From positions 62,001 through 126,000 of the forward strand of contig NZ_FQTU01000007.1 in the NCBI RefSeq assembly GCF_900128885.1: 64,000 nucleotides of DNA. Reading direction: 5' to 3'. How positions within the stretch are numbered: the stretch's first letter is position 1; every line of letters begins with the position of its first letter. Source of the DNA: Alkalibacter saccharofermentans DSM 14828 (GTDB lineage Bacteria > Bacillota > Clostridia > Eubacteriales > Alkalibacteraceae). The notes beneath the pieces were generated by a model that was given only the letters and a program-made list of their open reading frames with translations, searched no databases and was not told the origin of the DNA. Positions 8,596 to 15,701 of this stretch are shown here, in pieces. Made by a program: the position numbers and the translations under genes.

Positions 8596-9558
8596 ATGGT
8601 AGGAAAAAAGGTCGTCATAACAGATTATCAATATGAAAATGTGGATAACGAAAGAAAAATAGTTGAGGAAGCCGGATTTGCCTTGGAGGTCTATAATAGT
8701 AAGGAGAAATCGGATGTAATATCAGCTGTCAGAGAAGCTGATGCTGTAATAGTTCAGTATGCTGATATCGACGAGGAAGTAATTTCCCATATGGAAAAAT
8801 GCAAGGTAATAATCAAGTACGGCATAGGTTTCAACAACATAGATACAAAGGCTGCATCCCAAAAAGGCATTTATGTATGCAACGTTCCGGATTATGGCAT
8901 AGATGAAGTAGCAAACCATGCAATCGCGATGATTATGGCACTTGCTAAGAAGCTGATAACTATCGATGGGGCTCTGAAAAAGGGTGACTGGAGCTATGAT
9001 TCCATAATACCTCTTTACCGTATGGCAGGAAGCACTTTAGGGCTCGTGGGTCTGGGAAGGATTCCCATGTCTGTGGCAAAAAAAATGAAGGGATTTGATA
9101 TGGAGATACTGGCTTATGATCCTTTTGTGGATAAAAAGCTTGCAGAAGAAAATGGCGTGAAGTTGGTGGACTTTGATACTTTGTGCACAAAAAGCGACTT
9201 TATATCCGTCCATTGTCCTTTAAATGATGATACCCTTCATCTATTCAACAAAGACGTCTTTGATAAAATGAAAGAGACTGCATATATTATAAATACAGCC
9301 AGAGGTCCGGTAATTAACGAAGCCGACTTGATTGAAGCGTTAAAGGCGAAGAAGATAGCCGGTGCAGGTCTTGACGTATTTGAGGTCGAACCGATCACCA
9401 AAGATAACGAGCTGCTAAACTTGGACAACGTCATAGCAACTCCCCACATAGCCTGGTACAGCGAGCAAGCCATAAATTCAGTCCAATCTAAGGCAGCTAT
9501 AGAAGCTGTCAATGTAATCAGCGGAAACAAGCCGTTAAACCCGGTAAACAGTTTCTAG
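8596..9558 (+). CDS. D-isomer-specific 2-hydroxyacid dehydrogenase
   Basis: A 320-residue NAD-dependent D-2-hydroxyacid dehydrogenase of the CtBP/PGDH group. The nucleotide motif is GLVGLGRIP at about residues 150-158. The catalytic Arg is in NTARGPVINE, a Glu in FEVEP and the catalytic His in ATPHIAWYS. It would reduce a 2-keto acid or oxidise the D-hydroxyacid. In this operon it may feed the sugar acid or reduce a keto intermediate. RBS CGGGAGG overlaps the end of dgoK. Confidence 0.9.
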   Translation: MVGKKVVITDYQYENVDNERKIVEEAGFALEVYNSKEKSDVISAVREADAVIVQYADIDEEVISHMEKCKVIIKYGIGFNNIDTKAASQKGIYVCNVPDYGIDEVANHAIAMIMALAKKLITIDGALKKGDWSYDSIIPLYRMAGSTLGLVGLGRIPMSVAKKMKGFDMEILAYDPFVDKKLAEENGVKLVDFDTLCTKSDFISVHCPLNDDTLHLFNKDVFDKMKETAYIINTARGPVINEADLIEALKAKKIAGAGLDVFEVEPITKDNELLNLDNVIATPHIAWYSEQAINSVQSKAAIEAVNVISGNKPLNPVNSF

Positions 9559-9581
9559 CAAAAAAAGCAGGTGGCTAGGAT

Positions 9582-9905
9582 ATGTATACAGAAAACGATA
9601 AGATTTTGCAGCAAAATGTGGGCGAGGGCGTAGTTAGAAAAGTTCTTTCCTATAGCGACAACCTAATGTGCTGCGAACTTAAATTCAAAAAAGGATCTAT
9701 AGGAGCTCTTCATTCACATCCTCATGAGCAAATAGGCTACGTAATATCAGGCTCTTTTGAATATGAGGAAGAAGGAAGCAAGGTAGTAGTAAAAGCCGGA
9801 GACACCTATTATGTTGCTCCAAATATCGTTCATGGAGTAGTAGCACTGGAAGATTCCGTGCTTCTTGATATATTTGCTCCTAAAAGGGAAGATTTTTTAT
9901 TATGA
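9582..9905 (+). CDS. Cupin domain protein
   Basis: A 107-residue single cupin. Motif 1 has the metal ligands in HSHPHEQIGYVISG (about residues 46-59), and motif 2 is GDTYYVAPNIVHGV (about 73-86). Small cupins of this kind next to carbohydrate genes can be isomerases or binding proteins, as with KdgF, which opens the ring of unsaturated uronates. A KdgF-like linearising role would fit the operon but is inference. Last gene before a strong terminator. Confidence 0.85.
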   Translation: MYTENDKILQQNVGEGVVRKVLSYSDNLMCCELKFKKGSIGALHSHPHEQIGYVISGSFEYEEEGSKVVVKAGDTYYVAPNIVHGVVALEDSVLLDIFAPKREDFLL

Positions 9906-9909
9906 CATT

Positions 9910-9951
9910 CTTTGGTCATGTGCTGAATCCAGCAGTGGCCAAAGTTTTTTT
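9910..9951 (+). terminator. Intrinsic terminator of the sugar-acid operon
   Basis: CTTTGGTCA and TGCTG pair with CAGCA and TGGCCAAAG, with a four-base loop and seven T. It ends the operon five bases after the cupin stop. Confidence 0.9.
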
Positions 9952-10044
9952 ACTATAGCATAGTTTACGCACCGAGCAGGGTAATGTATAATGAATAGTA
10001 TTGATTGGGTATTTATATTTGATGATTCAGGAAAGGACTTTCCT

Positions 10045-11178
10045 ATGGACAAAATAAAATTCAAACAGTATTTTCTTATAATAACATACGGCATTACCTT
10101 GTTTATTGCCCTTACAAATATTAAGTCTGTGTTTAGTGTGTTGGGGAGGCTGCATTCAATAGCAGTCCCGTTCATATACGGCTTGGTGCTGGCATACCTT
10201 CTGAACATGCCATACAAGAGCTTTAGAGAGAGGGTTTTCAAGCCTCTTGAAGCGAAGGGGAAAACCTCGAAAAAGGCAGCTGTGGCCCTGTCCATACTAT
10301 CCACATATTTGGCGGTCATAATCACTCTTGCTTTTTTATTCAGATTCATCATACCTCAATTGATAAGCAGCATCACTCAGCTTATCCAAAACATACCCTT
10401 TTATTTGGAGACCTTGGAAAACTGGGCTATATACTTGGATGATACCTTTGGAGTGGAGCAGATGATCGAGTGGTATGACAGTGATTTTTGGTCCAATATT
10501 TCCAATCGTGCAACAGAGCTGTTGACGCAGATATTGCCATACGTGGGTGATTATCTTATGGGATTGACATCAGGAATTTACAACTGGCTAATCGGCCTTA
10601 TAATTTCAGTATACCTTCTCTACGGAAAAGACCTTCTGATAAGACAGATGAACAGGATAACAAAGGCTTTTTGCCCGGATAAATATTTTGTCAGGACTAT
10701 CGAAATAAGCCACAGGGCAAATTATATCTTCAACAGATTTATAACAGGTAACGTGATAGATTCACTGATAGTGGGGATAATCTGCTTTATAGGCATGAAT
10801 GCCTTTCAGATGCCTTTTCCTCTTTTGGTAAGCGTGATAATAGGCATAACGAATATAATTCCCATATTCGGTCCATTCATTGGAGCTGTTCCCGGGATAT
10901 TTATAATACTCATTGTAGATCCTGTCAAAGCTTTGGTTTTTATGTTCTTTATACTTGCGCTGCAGCAGGTTGACGGCAATATAATAAAACCTAGAATCGT
11001 AGGAAATACTGTAGGGCTTCCGGGGCTCTGGGTTTTGGTATCCATTATCCTGGGGGCGGGTTTATTCGGGATAACAGGCATGCTTTTGGGGGTGCCGACG
11101 TTTGCGCTGATTTATTCCCTTCTTCGAGATGAAGTGAATGAAAGATTAAAGGAAAAGGGAAATGAGATTCTGGAATGA
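10045..11178 (+). CDS. AI-2E family transporter (DUF20 permease)
   Basis: A 377-residue polytopic membrane protein of the AI-2E/PerM family. There are N-terminal membrane segments, a long soluble linker, and a C-terminal bundle with GITNIIPIFGPFIGAVPG and the Gln-Gln-Val-Asp-Gly-Asn region near IIKPRIVG, both typical. Start at 10045 is chosen because AGGAAAGGA precedes it; an in-frame ATG at 9991 has no such site. Family members export AI-2 or act as Na+/H+ antiporters, so the substrate is open. Monocistronic. Confidence 0.88.
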   Translation: MDKIKFKQYFLIITYGITLFIALTNIKSVFSVLGRLHSIAVPFIYGLVLAYLLNMPYKSFRERVFKPLEAKGKTSKKAAVALSILSTYLAVIITLAFLFRFIIPQLISSITQLIQNIPFYLETLENWAIYLDDTFGVEQMIEWYDSDFWSNISNRATELLTQILPYVGDYLMGLTSGIYNWLIGLIISVYLLYGKDLLIRQMNRITKAFCPDKYFVRTIEISHRANYIFNRFITGNVIDSLIVGIICFIGMNAFQMPFPLLVSVIIGITNIIPIFGPFIGAVPGIFIILIVDPVKALVFMFFILALQQVDGNIIKPRIVGNTVGLPGLWVLVSIILGAGLFGITGMLLGVPTFALIYSLLRDEVNERLKEKGNEILE

Positions 11179-11194
11179 CAGGATCTCTTTTTTT
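11164..11194 (+). terminator. Intrinsic terminator overlapping the AI-2E gene stop
   Basis: GAGATTC/GGATCTC stem spanning the stop codon, then seven T. Confidence 0.8.
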
Positions 11195-11341
11195 AAAGAA
11201 AAATACAACGACAGAGGTTTTTATACGTACTCAATATACTTGTATATTTATGAATTTGATGATAAAATAGCGCAAGATAAAAATCGGGACGTCTGATATT
11301 TCAACGGGACGGTTTTCAAAATTGATTTTTGGAGGTCTTGA

Positions 11342-12565
11342 ATGGAAAAAGTTACGGATATAAATGTAAATAACCCAAAAAAAAGATGGATTTATGTTTT
11401 GTTGGGAATATTGATTATGATGTGCCTGGGAACAGTATATTCATGGAGTGTTATAAGAAGTCCAATCGAAGAGCTGTTTAACATAGGTTCGACTCAAAGC
11501 GGGCTTCCTTATATGACATCACTGGCATTTTATGCTATATTCATGCTCTTGTCGGGCAAGTACCTGGACAAGGTGAGCCCCAGGGTAACAATTACCATTG
11601 GTTCTGTGCTTGTGGCCCTGGGATGGGTACTGTCATCTTTTGCCACCAATATATATATGCTCACCCTTACTTATGGCGTCATTATAGGCTCCGGCGTGGG
11701 TATAGCATATGGATCGCCTATGACGATAGTTGCCAAGTGGTTTCCTGAAAACAGAGGACTGGCGGTAGGATTGGTGCTTATTGGCTTTGGATTGTCTCCT
11801 CTTGTCACAGCGCCGCTCCTGAGGACGCTTATCGAGATTAAAGGGGTAACGGATACCTTCGTGATACTGGGGGTTTCATTCGGCATTATAATGCCCCTGC
11901 TTAGCATGCCCATAAAGTCGCCAAAGGACACTGGAATAAAAGACGGGAGCAGCGCTTCCAATCAATCGACTGACAAGGACCAGGTCGACACGTCGCGGAT
12001 GATTAAATCCAAAGGATTCAAAGGTCTTTATCTAAGCTTTCTCATAGGCACGATGATAGGACTTATGATAATTGGAATGACAAGCAATGTAGGAGTGGAC
12101 ATGATAGGCCTTGATGCCCACCAGGTGGCATTTTTGATGACCATATTCGCCGTTTTCAATGGCATTGGAAGGCCCTTTTATGGCTGGCTTACAGATAGGC
12201 TGTCTGCAAAAAAAGCGATGTTCTTTTCATACGTGATGATAGCAGTAGCTGCGGGGATAATGATTGCTGCAGGTGAAGGGACAACTATAAGGTTTTTGGT
12301 GGGGTTTTCAATATTTTGGTTTAACCTCGGCGGCTGGCTTGCAATTGCCCCTGCTTCTACCCTTTCCATGTACGGGACCAAGCACTATAGCCAAAACTAC
12401 GGAGTCGTTTTTACTGCCTACGGGGTAGGAGCTATAACCGGTGTTACTGGTTCAGGGATGCTTCTCGATGCCGTTCACGATTATCATGCAGTGTTTTACT
12501 TAATAATTGGACTTTGTATTTTAGGAATGATATTTTCGCAAACTTTAATTAAAAAATGCGACTAA
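11342..12565 (+). CDS. MFS transporter, OFA (oxalate/formate antiporter) family
   Basis: A 407-residue, 12-segment major facilitator of the OFA group. The N-terminal GTVYSWSVIRSPIEE and GSGVGIAYGSPMTIVAKWFPENRGLAVG (split over about residues 120-147) are family hallmarks, and a Ser/Asp-rich loop separates the halves. OFA members exchange oxalate/formate or other small carboxylates. The substrate here is unknown. The upstream gap has two direct CGGGACG words (about 11286 and 11305) that could bind a regulator. Confidence 0.9.
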   Translation: MEKVTDINVNNPKKRWIYVLLGILIMMCLGTVYSWSVIRSPIEELFNIGSTQSGLPYMTSLAFYAIFMLLSGKYLDKVSPRVTITIGSVLVALGWVLSSFATNIYMLTLTYGVIIGSGVGIAYGSPMTIVAKWFPENRGLAVGLVLIGFGLSPLVTAPLLRTLIEIKGVTDTFVILGVSFGIIMPLLSMPIKSPKDTGIKDGSSASNQSTDKDQVDTSRMIKSKGFKGLYLSFLIGTMIGLMIIGMTSNVGVDMIGLDAHQVAFLMTIFAVFNGIGRPFYGWLTDRLSAKKAMFFSYVMIAVAAGIMIAAGEGTTIRFLVGFSIFWFNLGGWLAIAPASTLSMYGTKHYSQNYGVVFTAYGVGAITGVTGSGMLLDAVHDYHAVFYLIIGLCILGMIFSQTLIKKCD

Positions 12566-12573
12566 CTCTTTGA

Positions 12574-12599
12574 CCTCGGATGCTTTATCCGGGGTTTTT
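12574..12599 (+). terminator. Intrinsic terminator of the MFS gene
   Basis: CCTCGGAT/ATCCGGGG stem with a five-base loop and five T. Confidence 0.85.
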
Positions 12600-12642
12600 G
12601 ATTATATGAGTTAAAAAAGCACAAAAACATCTTCCCATTTCA

Positions 12643-12671
12643 TTGACTTACACATATTTAATTGTTACTAT
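12643..12671 (+). promoter_or_regulatory. Candidate promoter of the SDR/Zn-ADH pair
   Basis: TTGACT (12643-12648), 17-base spacer, TACTAT (12666-12671). About 48 bases upstream of the SDR start. Confidence 0.45.
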
Positions 12672-12718
12672 TGTAATCAGAATGATCATATGTAATAAAT
12701 TTATTTGAGGAGAATGAT

Positions 12719-13462
12719 ATGCTGGCGATAGATTTACGAGGCAAAATAGCCTTTGTTACAGGTTCTTCCCGGGGCATAGGAAAGTCCTGTGCAAAAACAC
12801 TGGCTCAAGCGGGTGCAAAGGTAATAATCAACTATAATACGAATAAAGAAGCCGCCCTGGAAGTTGCAAAGGAAATAGGCGGAGACACCCCCATTATTCA
12901 AGGGGATGTTACCGATCCACAAAAGGTTGAGGACATGTTAAATTTCATTAAGGAAAAATACGGCAGGCTAGATATCTTGGTGAATAACGCAGGAACTACC
13001 ACCGAATATAATCTTGAGGATCTTCCCGTTGAGGACATACAAAAGATTTTTGAAGTGAACCTGTTTGGAACGTTCTACTGCACCAAGTTCGCCCTTCCCC
13101 TAATGAAGGAAAACGGGGGTACTATCATAAACATCTCCTCAACAAGCATGTATACAGGGGCCGGTGGAGGCGCCCATTACGCTGCATCCAAATCTGCGCT
13201 TTTAGGATTTACCAGAAACCTTGCAAAAGATTACGGCCAATACAATATAAGGACCAATTCAATTGCTGTGACTATGGTTAATACCGAGCTTTTGATTAAC
13301 AGAAAGACTGGAGACTTAAAATCAAAGATCGAAAGCGTGCCTGTCAAGAGACTTTGCGAGCCTGAGGAGGTAGGTTATCTTACTGCCTTTTTAGCATCGG
13401 ACATGGCGGGGTATATAAATGGTGAGGTCATAACTATGGACGGCGGAAGAACGTACGCATAG
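12719..13462 (+). CDS. SDR family NAD(P)-dependent oxidoreductase
   Basis: A 247-residue classical short-chain dehydrogenase. The cofactor loop TGSSRGIG is at about residues 15-22, with NNAGTT, the catalytic Ser in INISSTS and the YAASK motif (Tyr and Lys at about 156 and 160). The C-terminus GYINGEVITMDGGRTYA is FabG-like. It is paired with a Zn-alcohol dehydrogenase 26 bases downstream, so both probably act on one polyol or sugar derivative rather than in fatty-acid synthesis. This is inferred from context only. Confidence 0.9.
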   Translation: MLAIDLRGKIAFVTGSSRGIGKSCAKTLAQAGAKVIINYNTNKEAALEVAKEIGGDTPIIQGDVTDPQKVEDMLNFIKEKYGRLDILVNNAGTTTEYNLEDLPVEDIQKIFEVNLFGTFYCTKFALPLMKENGGTIINISSTSMYTGAGGGAHYAASKSALLGFTRNLAKDYGQYNIRTNSIAVTMVNTELLINRKTGDLKSKIESVPVKRLCEPEEVGYLTAFLASDMAGYINGEVITMDGGRTYA

Positions 13463-13488
13463 ATAAATATAATATATGGGGTGAGAAG

Positions 13489-14535
13489 ATGAAAGCTTTG
13501 GTTTTGGAAGGCAAGGAGAAGTTTGTATACAAAGACGTGGAAATGCCTAAATGTCCTAAGGATGGGCTGTTATTGAAAGTCGATTCTGTGGGGCTTTGCG
13601 GTTCGGATGTGAGAACGTATTTTCACGGCCACCATCACGTGACTTATCCATGTATTCTTGGGCATGAAAATGCAGGAACGATAGTGGAAGTAGGTTCTGA
13701 GGTAGAAGGCTTTGAAAAGGGAGAAAAAATTATCGTAAATCCCGTTTTGCCTTGCGGCAAATGCTGGTATTGCCAGAAGGGCTGGCAGCATCTGTGCTCC
13801 GACAGATTGACGTACGGGCACCAGATTCAAGGCGGCTTTGCAGATTACATGGTGGTACCCGGAATAGGGCTTGAGCGTGGACAGGTAATCAAGATTCCTG
13901 ATGGAGTATCAACCGATGATATCGTAATCGTGGAATTATTGTCTTCTGTAATCAACTCCCAAGAGTTTGCAGATGTGACTTTAGGAGAGACAGTTGCCAT
14001 TTTCGGTGCAGGTCCTATCGGGTGTCTCCATTCTGAGATTGCTAAGCTAAGAGGCGCAAAAAAAATAATAATGATCGATATAAATGAAAACAGGCTGGAG
14101 CTTTCAAAAAAGTTCAGCGGAACAGACTTTATAAATTCCAAGGAAACCAACTTGCAGGAAGAGGTTATGAAGCTTACTGAAGGCTTTGGCGTGGACGTGG
14201 TCATATCTGCCACACCTTCCGTGGAGACCCAGGCACAGGGCATCGACCTTTTAAGAAAAAGGGGTAGGCTGGTTCTGTTTGGGGGCGTAAGCGCCGAAAA
14301 CCCATATACCACTCTTGACAGCAACAAGATACACTACAACGAGCTTTCTGTTCTTGGCTCATTTGCATATGGTCCAAACAATTTCAAGAAGGCATTTGAT
14401 ATCGTGGCAGGCAAGATGATAAACGTGGATGGGTTTGTCACCCACGTGCTTCCTCTAAAAGATGCGGTAAAGGGTATTGAAGAGATAAAATCCGGAAGGG
14501 CGCTAAAGGTCGTCTTAAAGCCGGGTATGGAATAA
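13489..14535 (+). CDS. Zinc-dependent (MDR) alcohol dehydrogenase, sorbitol/threonine dehydrogenase-like
   Basis: A 348-residue medium-chain dehydrogenase. Catalytic zinc ligands are in GLCGSDVRTY and LGHENAGTI. The four-Cys structural zinc lobe is PCGKCWYCQKGWQHLC (about residues 87-102). The nucleotide motif is IFGAGPIGCLH. It oxidises a secondary alcohol such as a polyol with NAD(P). It follows the SDR gene in the same operon and ends in a symmetrical terminator. Confidence 0.9.
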   Translation: MKALVLEGKEKFVYKDVEMPKCPKDGLLLKVDSVGLCGSDVRTYFHGHHHVTYPCILGHENAGTIVEVGSEVEGFEKGEKIIVNPVLPCGKCWYCQKGWQHLCSDRLTYGHQIQGGFADYMVVPGIGLERGQVIKIPDGVSTDDIVIVELLSSVINSQEFADVTLGETVAIFGAGPIGCLHSEIAKLRGAKKIIMIDINENRLELSKKFSGTDFINSKETNLQEEVMKLTEGFGVDVVISATPSVETQAQGIDLLRKRGRLVLFGGVSAENPYTTLDSNKIHYNELSVLGSFAYGPNNFKKAFDIVAGKMINVDGFVTHVLPLKDAVKGIEEIKSGRALKVVLKPGME

Positions 14536-14559
14536 AAAAAGCGCGTACGCGCTTTTTTT
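14534..14559. terminator. Bidirectional terminator
   Basis: AAAAAAAGCGCG and CGCGCTTTTTTT around a TA centre. It serves the Zn-ADH operon and the convergent lipoprotein gene, whose stop it overlaps. Confidence 0.85.
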
Positions 14560-15238
14560 ATTGCACAAGAAACTCGCTCATATCCATAATTTCCGCATCT
14601 TCAGGATAGGCCAGGTCATCGGCAGTAAGCTCATTTACTCTCATGTTCCTAAAGTAGTATTCGCTTTCGTATTCATCGGAGTGGACTATCATTTTAACAA
14701 TTATTCCAGTGTCCCTCCATATGTAGTACTTTGCATAAACATCCATGGCATCGTATTCAAATACATCCACGGTTTTCCCGTCCAAGGTTTCAGAACCTTT
14801 GTATAAAATACCCTCATAAACTTCTTCTTCGATCTCGTCGGCGGCTATAAAAGGCGTGTAAAAATCTTCGTTTTCGGATATGGGCATCAAGACCAGCTGG
14901 TTCGTTTCCTTGGTATAAATACCCATCTGTTCCTCTGAAGGCTTAATGAAAATGGCCTGATCCTGGTTCTCGAACTTCATGTCTCCACCTAAAAACCAGA
15001 GTTGGCTGGTAGGGAAGTCTTCCCCATTTACATTAACCTCCATCTCGAAATAATAGTTTTCGTAGATGCCTTCTGCTTTTAAGGAATCTTCAAAGGTTAT
15101 ATCTTCTTCGGATTCTGATGAGCCTTCACCGTTGTCGGTAACTTGCGATCCATTTGTGTCCCCATTGCCCCCACAGGCTGCTAAGCTCAGAATCAGCAAT
15201 GCTGCAAGCAAAAAAACCAAAAACTTTTTCATTTTCAT
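14558..15238 (-). CDS. Putative lipoprotein of unknown function
   Basis: A 226-residue lipoprotein. The signal peptide ends at Cys22 (LAAC), followed by a Gly/Ser/Glu-rich linker and an acidic domain. The middle part (YKGSETLDGKTVDVFEYD, then YYIWRDTGIIVKM) resembles extracytoplasmic proteins of the LolA/DUF4412-like type, which I suggest only weakly. It is alone between two operons, convergent with Zn-ADH. No function assigned. Confidence 0.75.
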   Translation of the reverse strand: MKMKKFLVFLLAALLILSLAACGGNGDTNGSQVTDNGEGSSESEEDITFEDSLKAEGIYENYYFEMEVNVNGEDFPTSQLWFLGGDMKFENQDQAIFIKPSEEQMGIYTKETNQLVLMPISENEDFYTPFIAADEIEEEVYEGILYKGSETLDGKTVDVFEYDAMDVYAKYYIWRDTGIIVKMIVHSDEYESEYYFRNMRVNELTADDLAYPEDAEIMDMSEFLVQ

Positions 15239-15383
15239 TGTTACATCCCCCTCGAGCTGGTATAATGTACGAGCCCAATATTTTAGGTGTGATGAGCACC
15301 TCTTAACTAAATTATATCACCACCTGTAACTTATCAAAAGAAGATTTGATCTTCTTGTGTGCTTAAATAACGCTGCATTATTA

Positions 15384-15412
15384 TTGACACAACATATAGT
15401 GCGTGATATGAT
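15384..15412 (+). promoter_or_regulatory. Sigma-A promoter of the nrdDG transcript
   Basis: TTGACA (15384-15389), 17-base spacer, TATGAT (15407-15412). The start of transcription would be about 15419, a few bases before the cobalamin riboswitch. Confidence 0.8.
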
Positions 15413-15431
15413 AATTCAAACAATATATGTA

Positions 15432-15590
15432 CATTTGGTGTCTGCGCTGCAAGCGCGGATGAAAAGGGAAGCAGGTGTGATTCCTGCACGGTCCCGCCGC
15501 TGTAATGGATGAGTTTTGGCAAATAGCCACCTGAAAGGGGAAGGCTGCCGGAACGATGAAACTAAGTCAGAAGACCTGCCAAAGGGAGTA
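15432..15590 (+). promoter_or_regulatory. Cobalamin (adenosylcobalamin) riboswitch
   Basis: The conserved order of the B12 aptamer is clear: AAAAGGGAA at 15462, then GGTG, then the B12-box core CCGCCGCTGTAA (15494-15505), GGGAAGGCTGCC (15538-15549), GATGAAACTAAGTCAG and AGACCTGCC ending about 15580. It is followed by an intrinsic terminator before nrdD, so B12 binding should switch transcription off. B12 riboswitches are known upstream of B12-independent isozymes. Here the target would be class III ribonucleotide reductase, which implies a B12-dependent class II enzyme elsewhere in the genome. Confidence 0.93.
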
Positions 15591-15643
15591 GCGCCGATAC
15601 TCTACGGACGATAGAGGGTGCGAAGCGTTGTCTTTTTCGACTG

Positions 15644-15669
15644 CTCCGACCTTTGTCTGGAGTTTTTTT
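15644..15669 (+). terminator. Riboswitch-controlled terminator
   Basis: CTCCGAC pairs with GTC-T-GGAG (one bulged T), then seven T. It lies between the aptamer and the nrdD start and is the likely expression platform. Confidence 0.8.
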
Positions 15670-15701
15670 ATTGGCAAATATCAAAAACAAGGGAGATAAT
15701 G

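Noticed and set aside
15618..15701. In-frame N-terminal extension of nrdD
   Set aside because: It runs through the riboswitch terminator, has no ribosome site and adds residues unlike the ATP-cone start.
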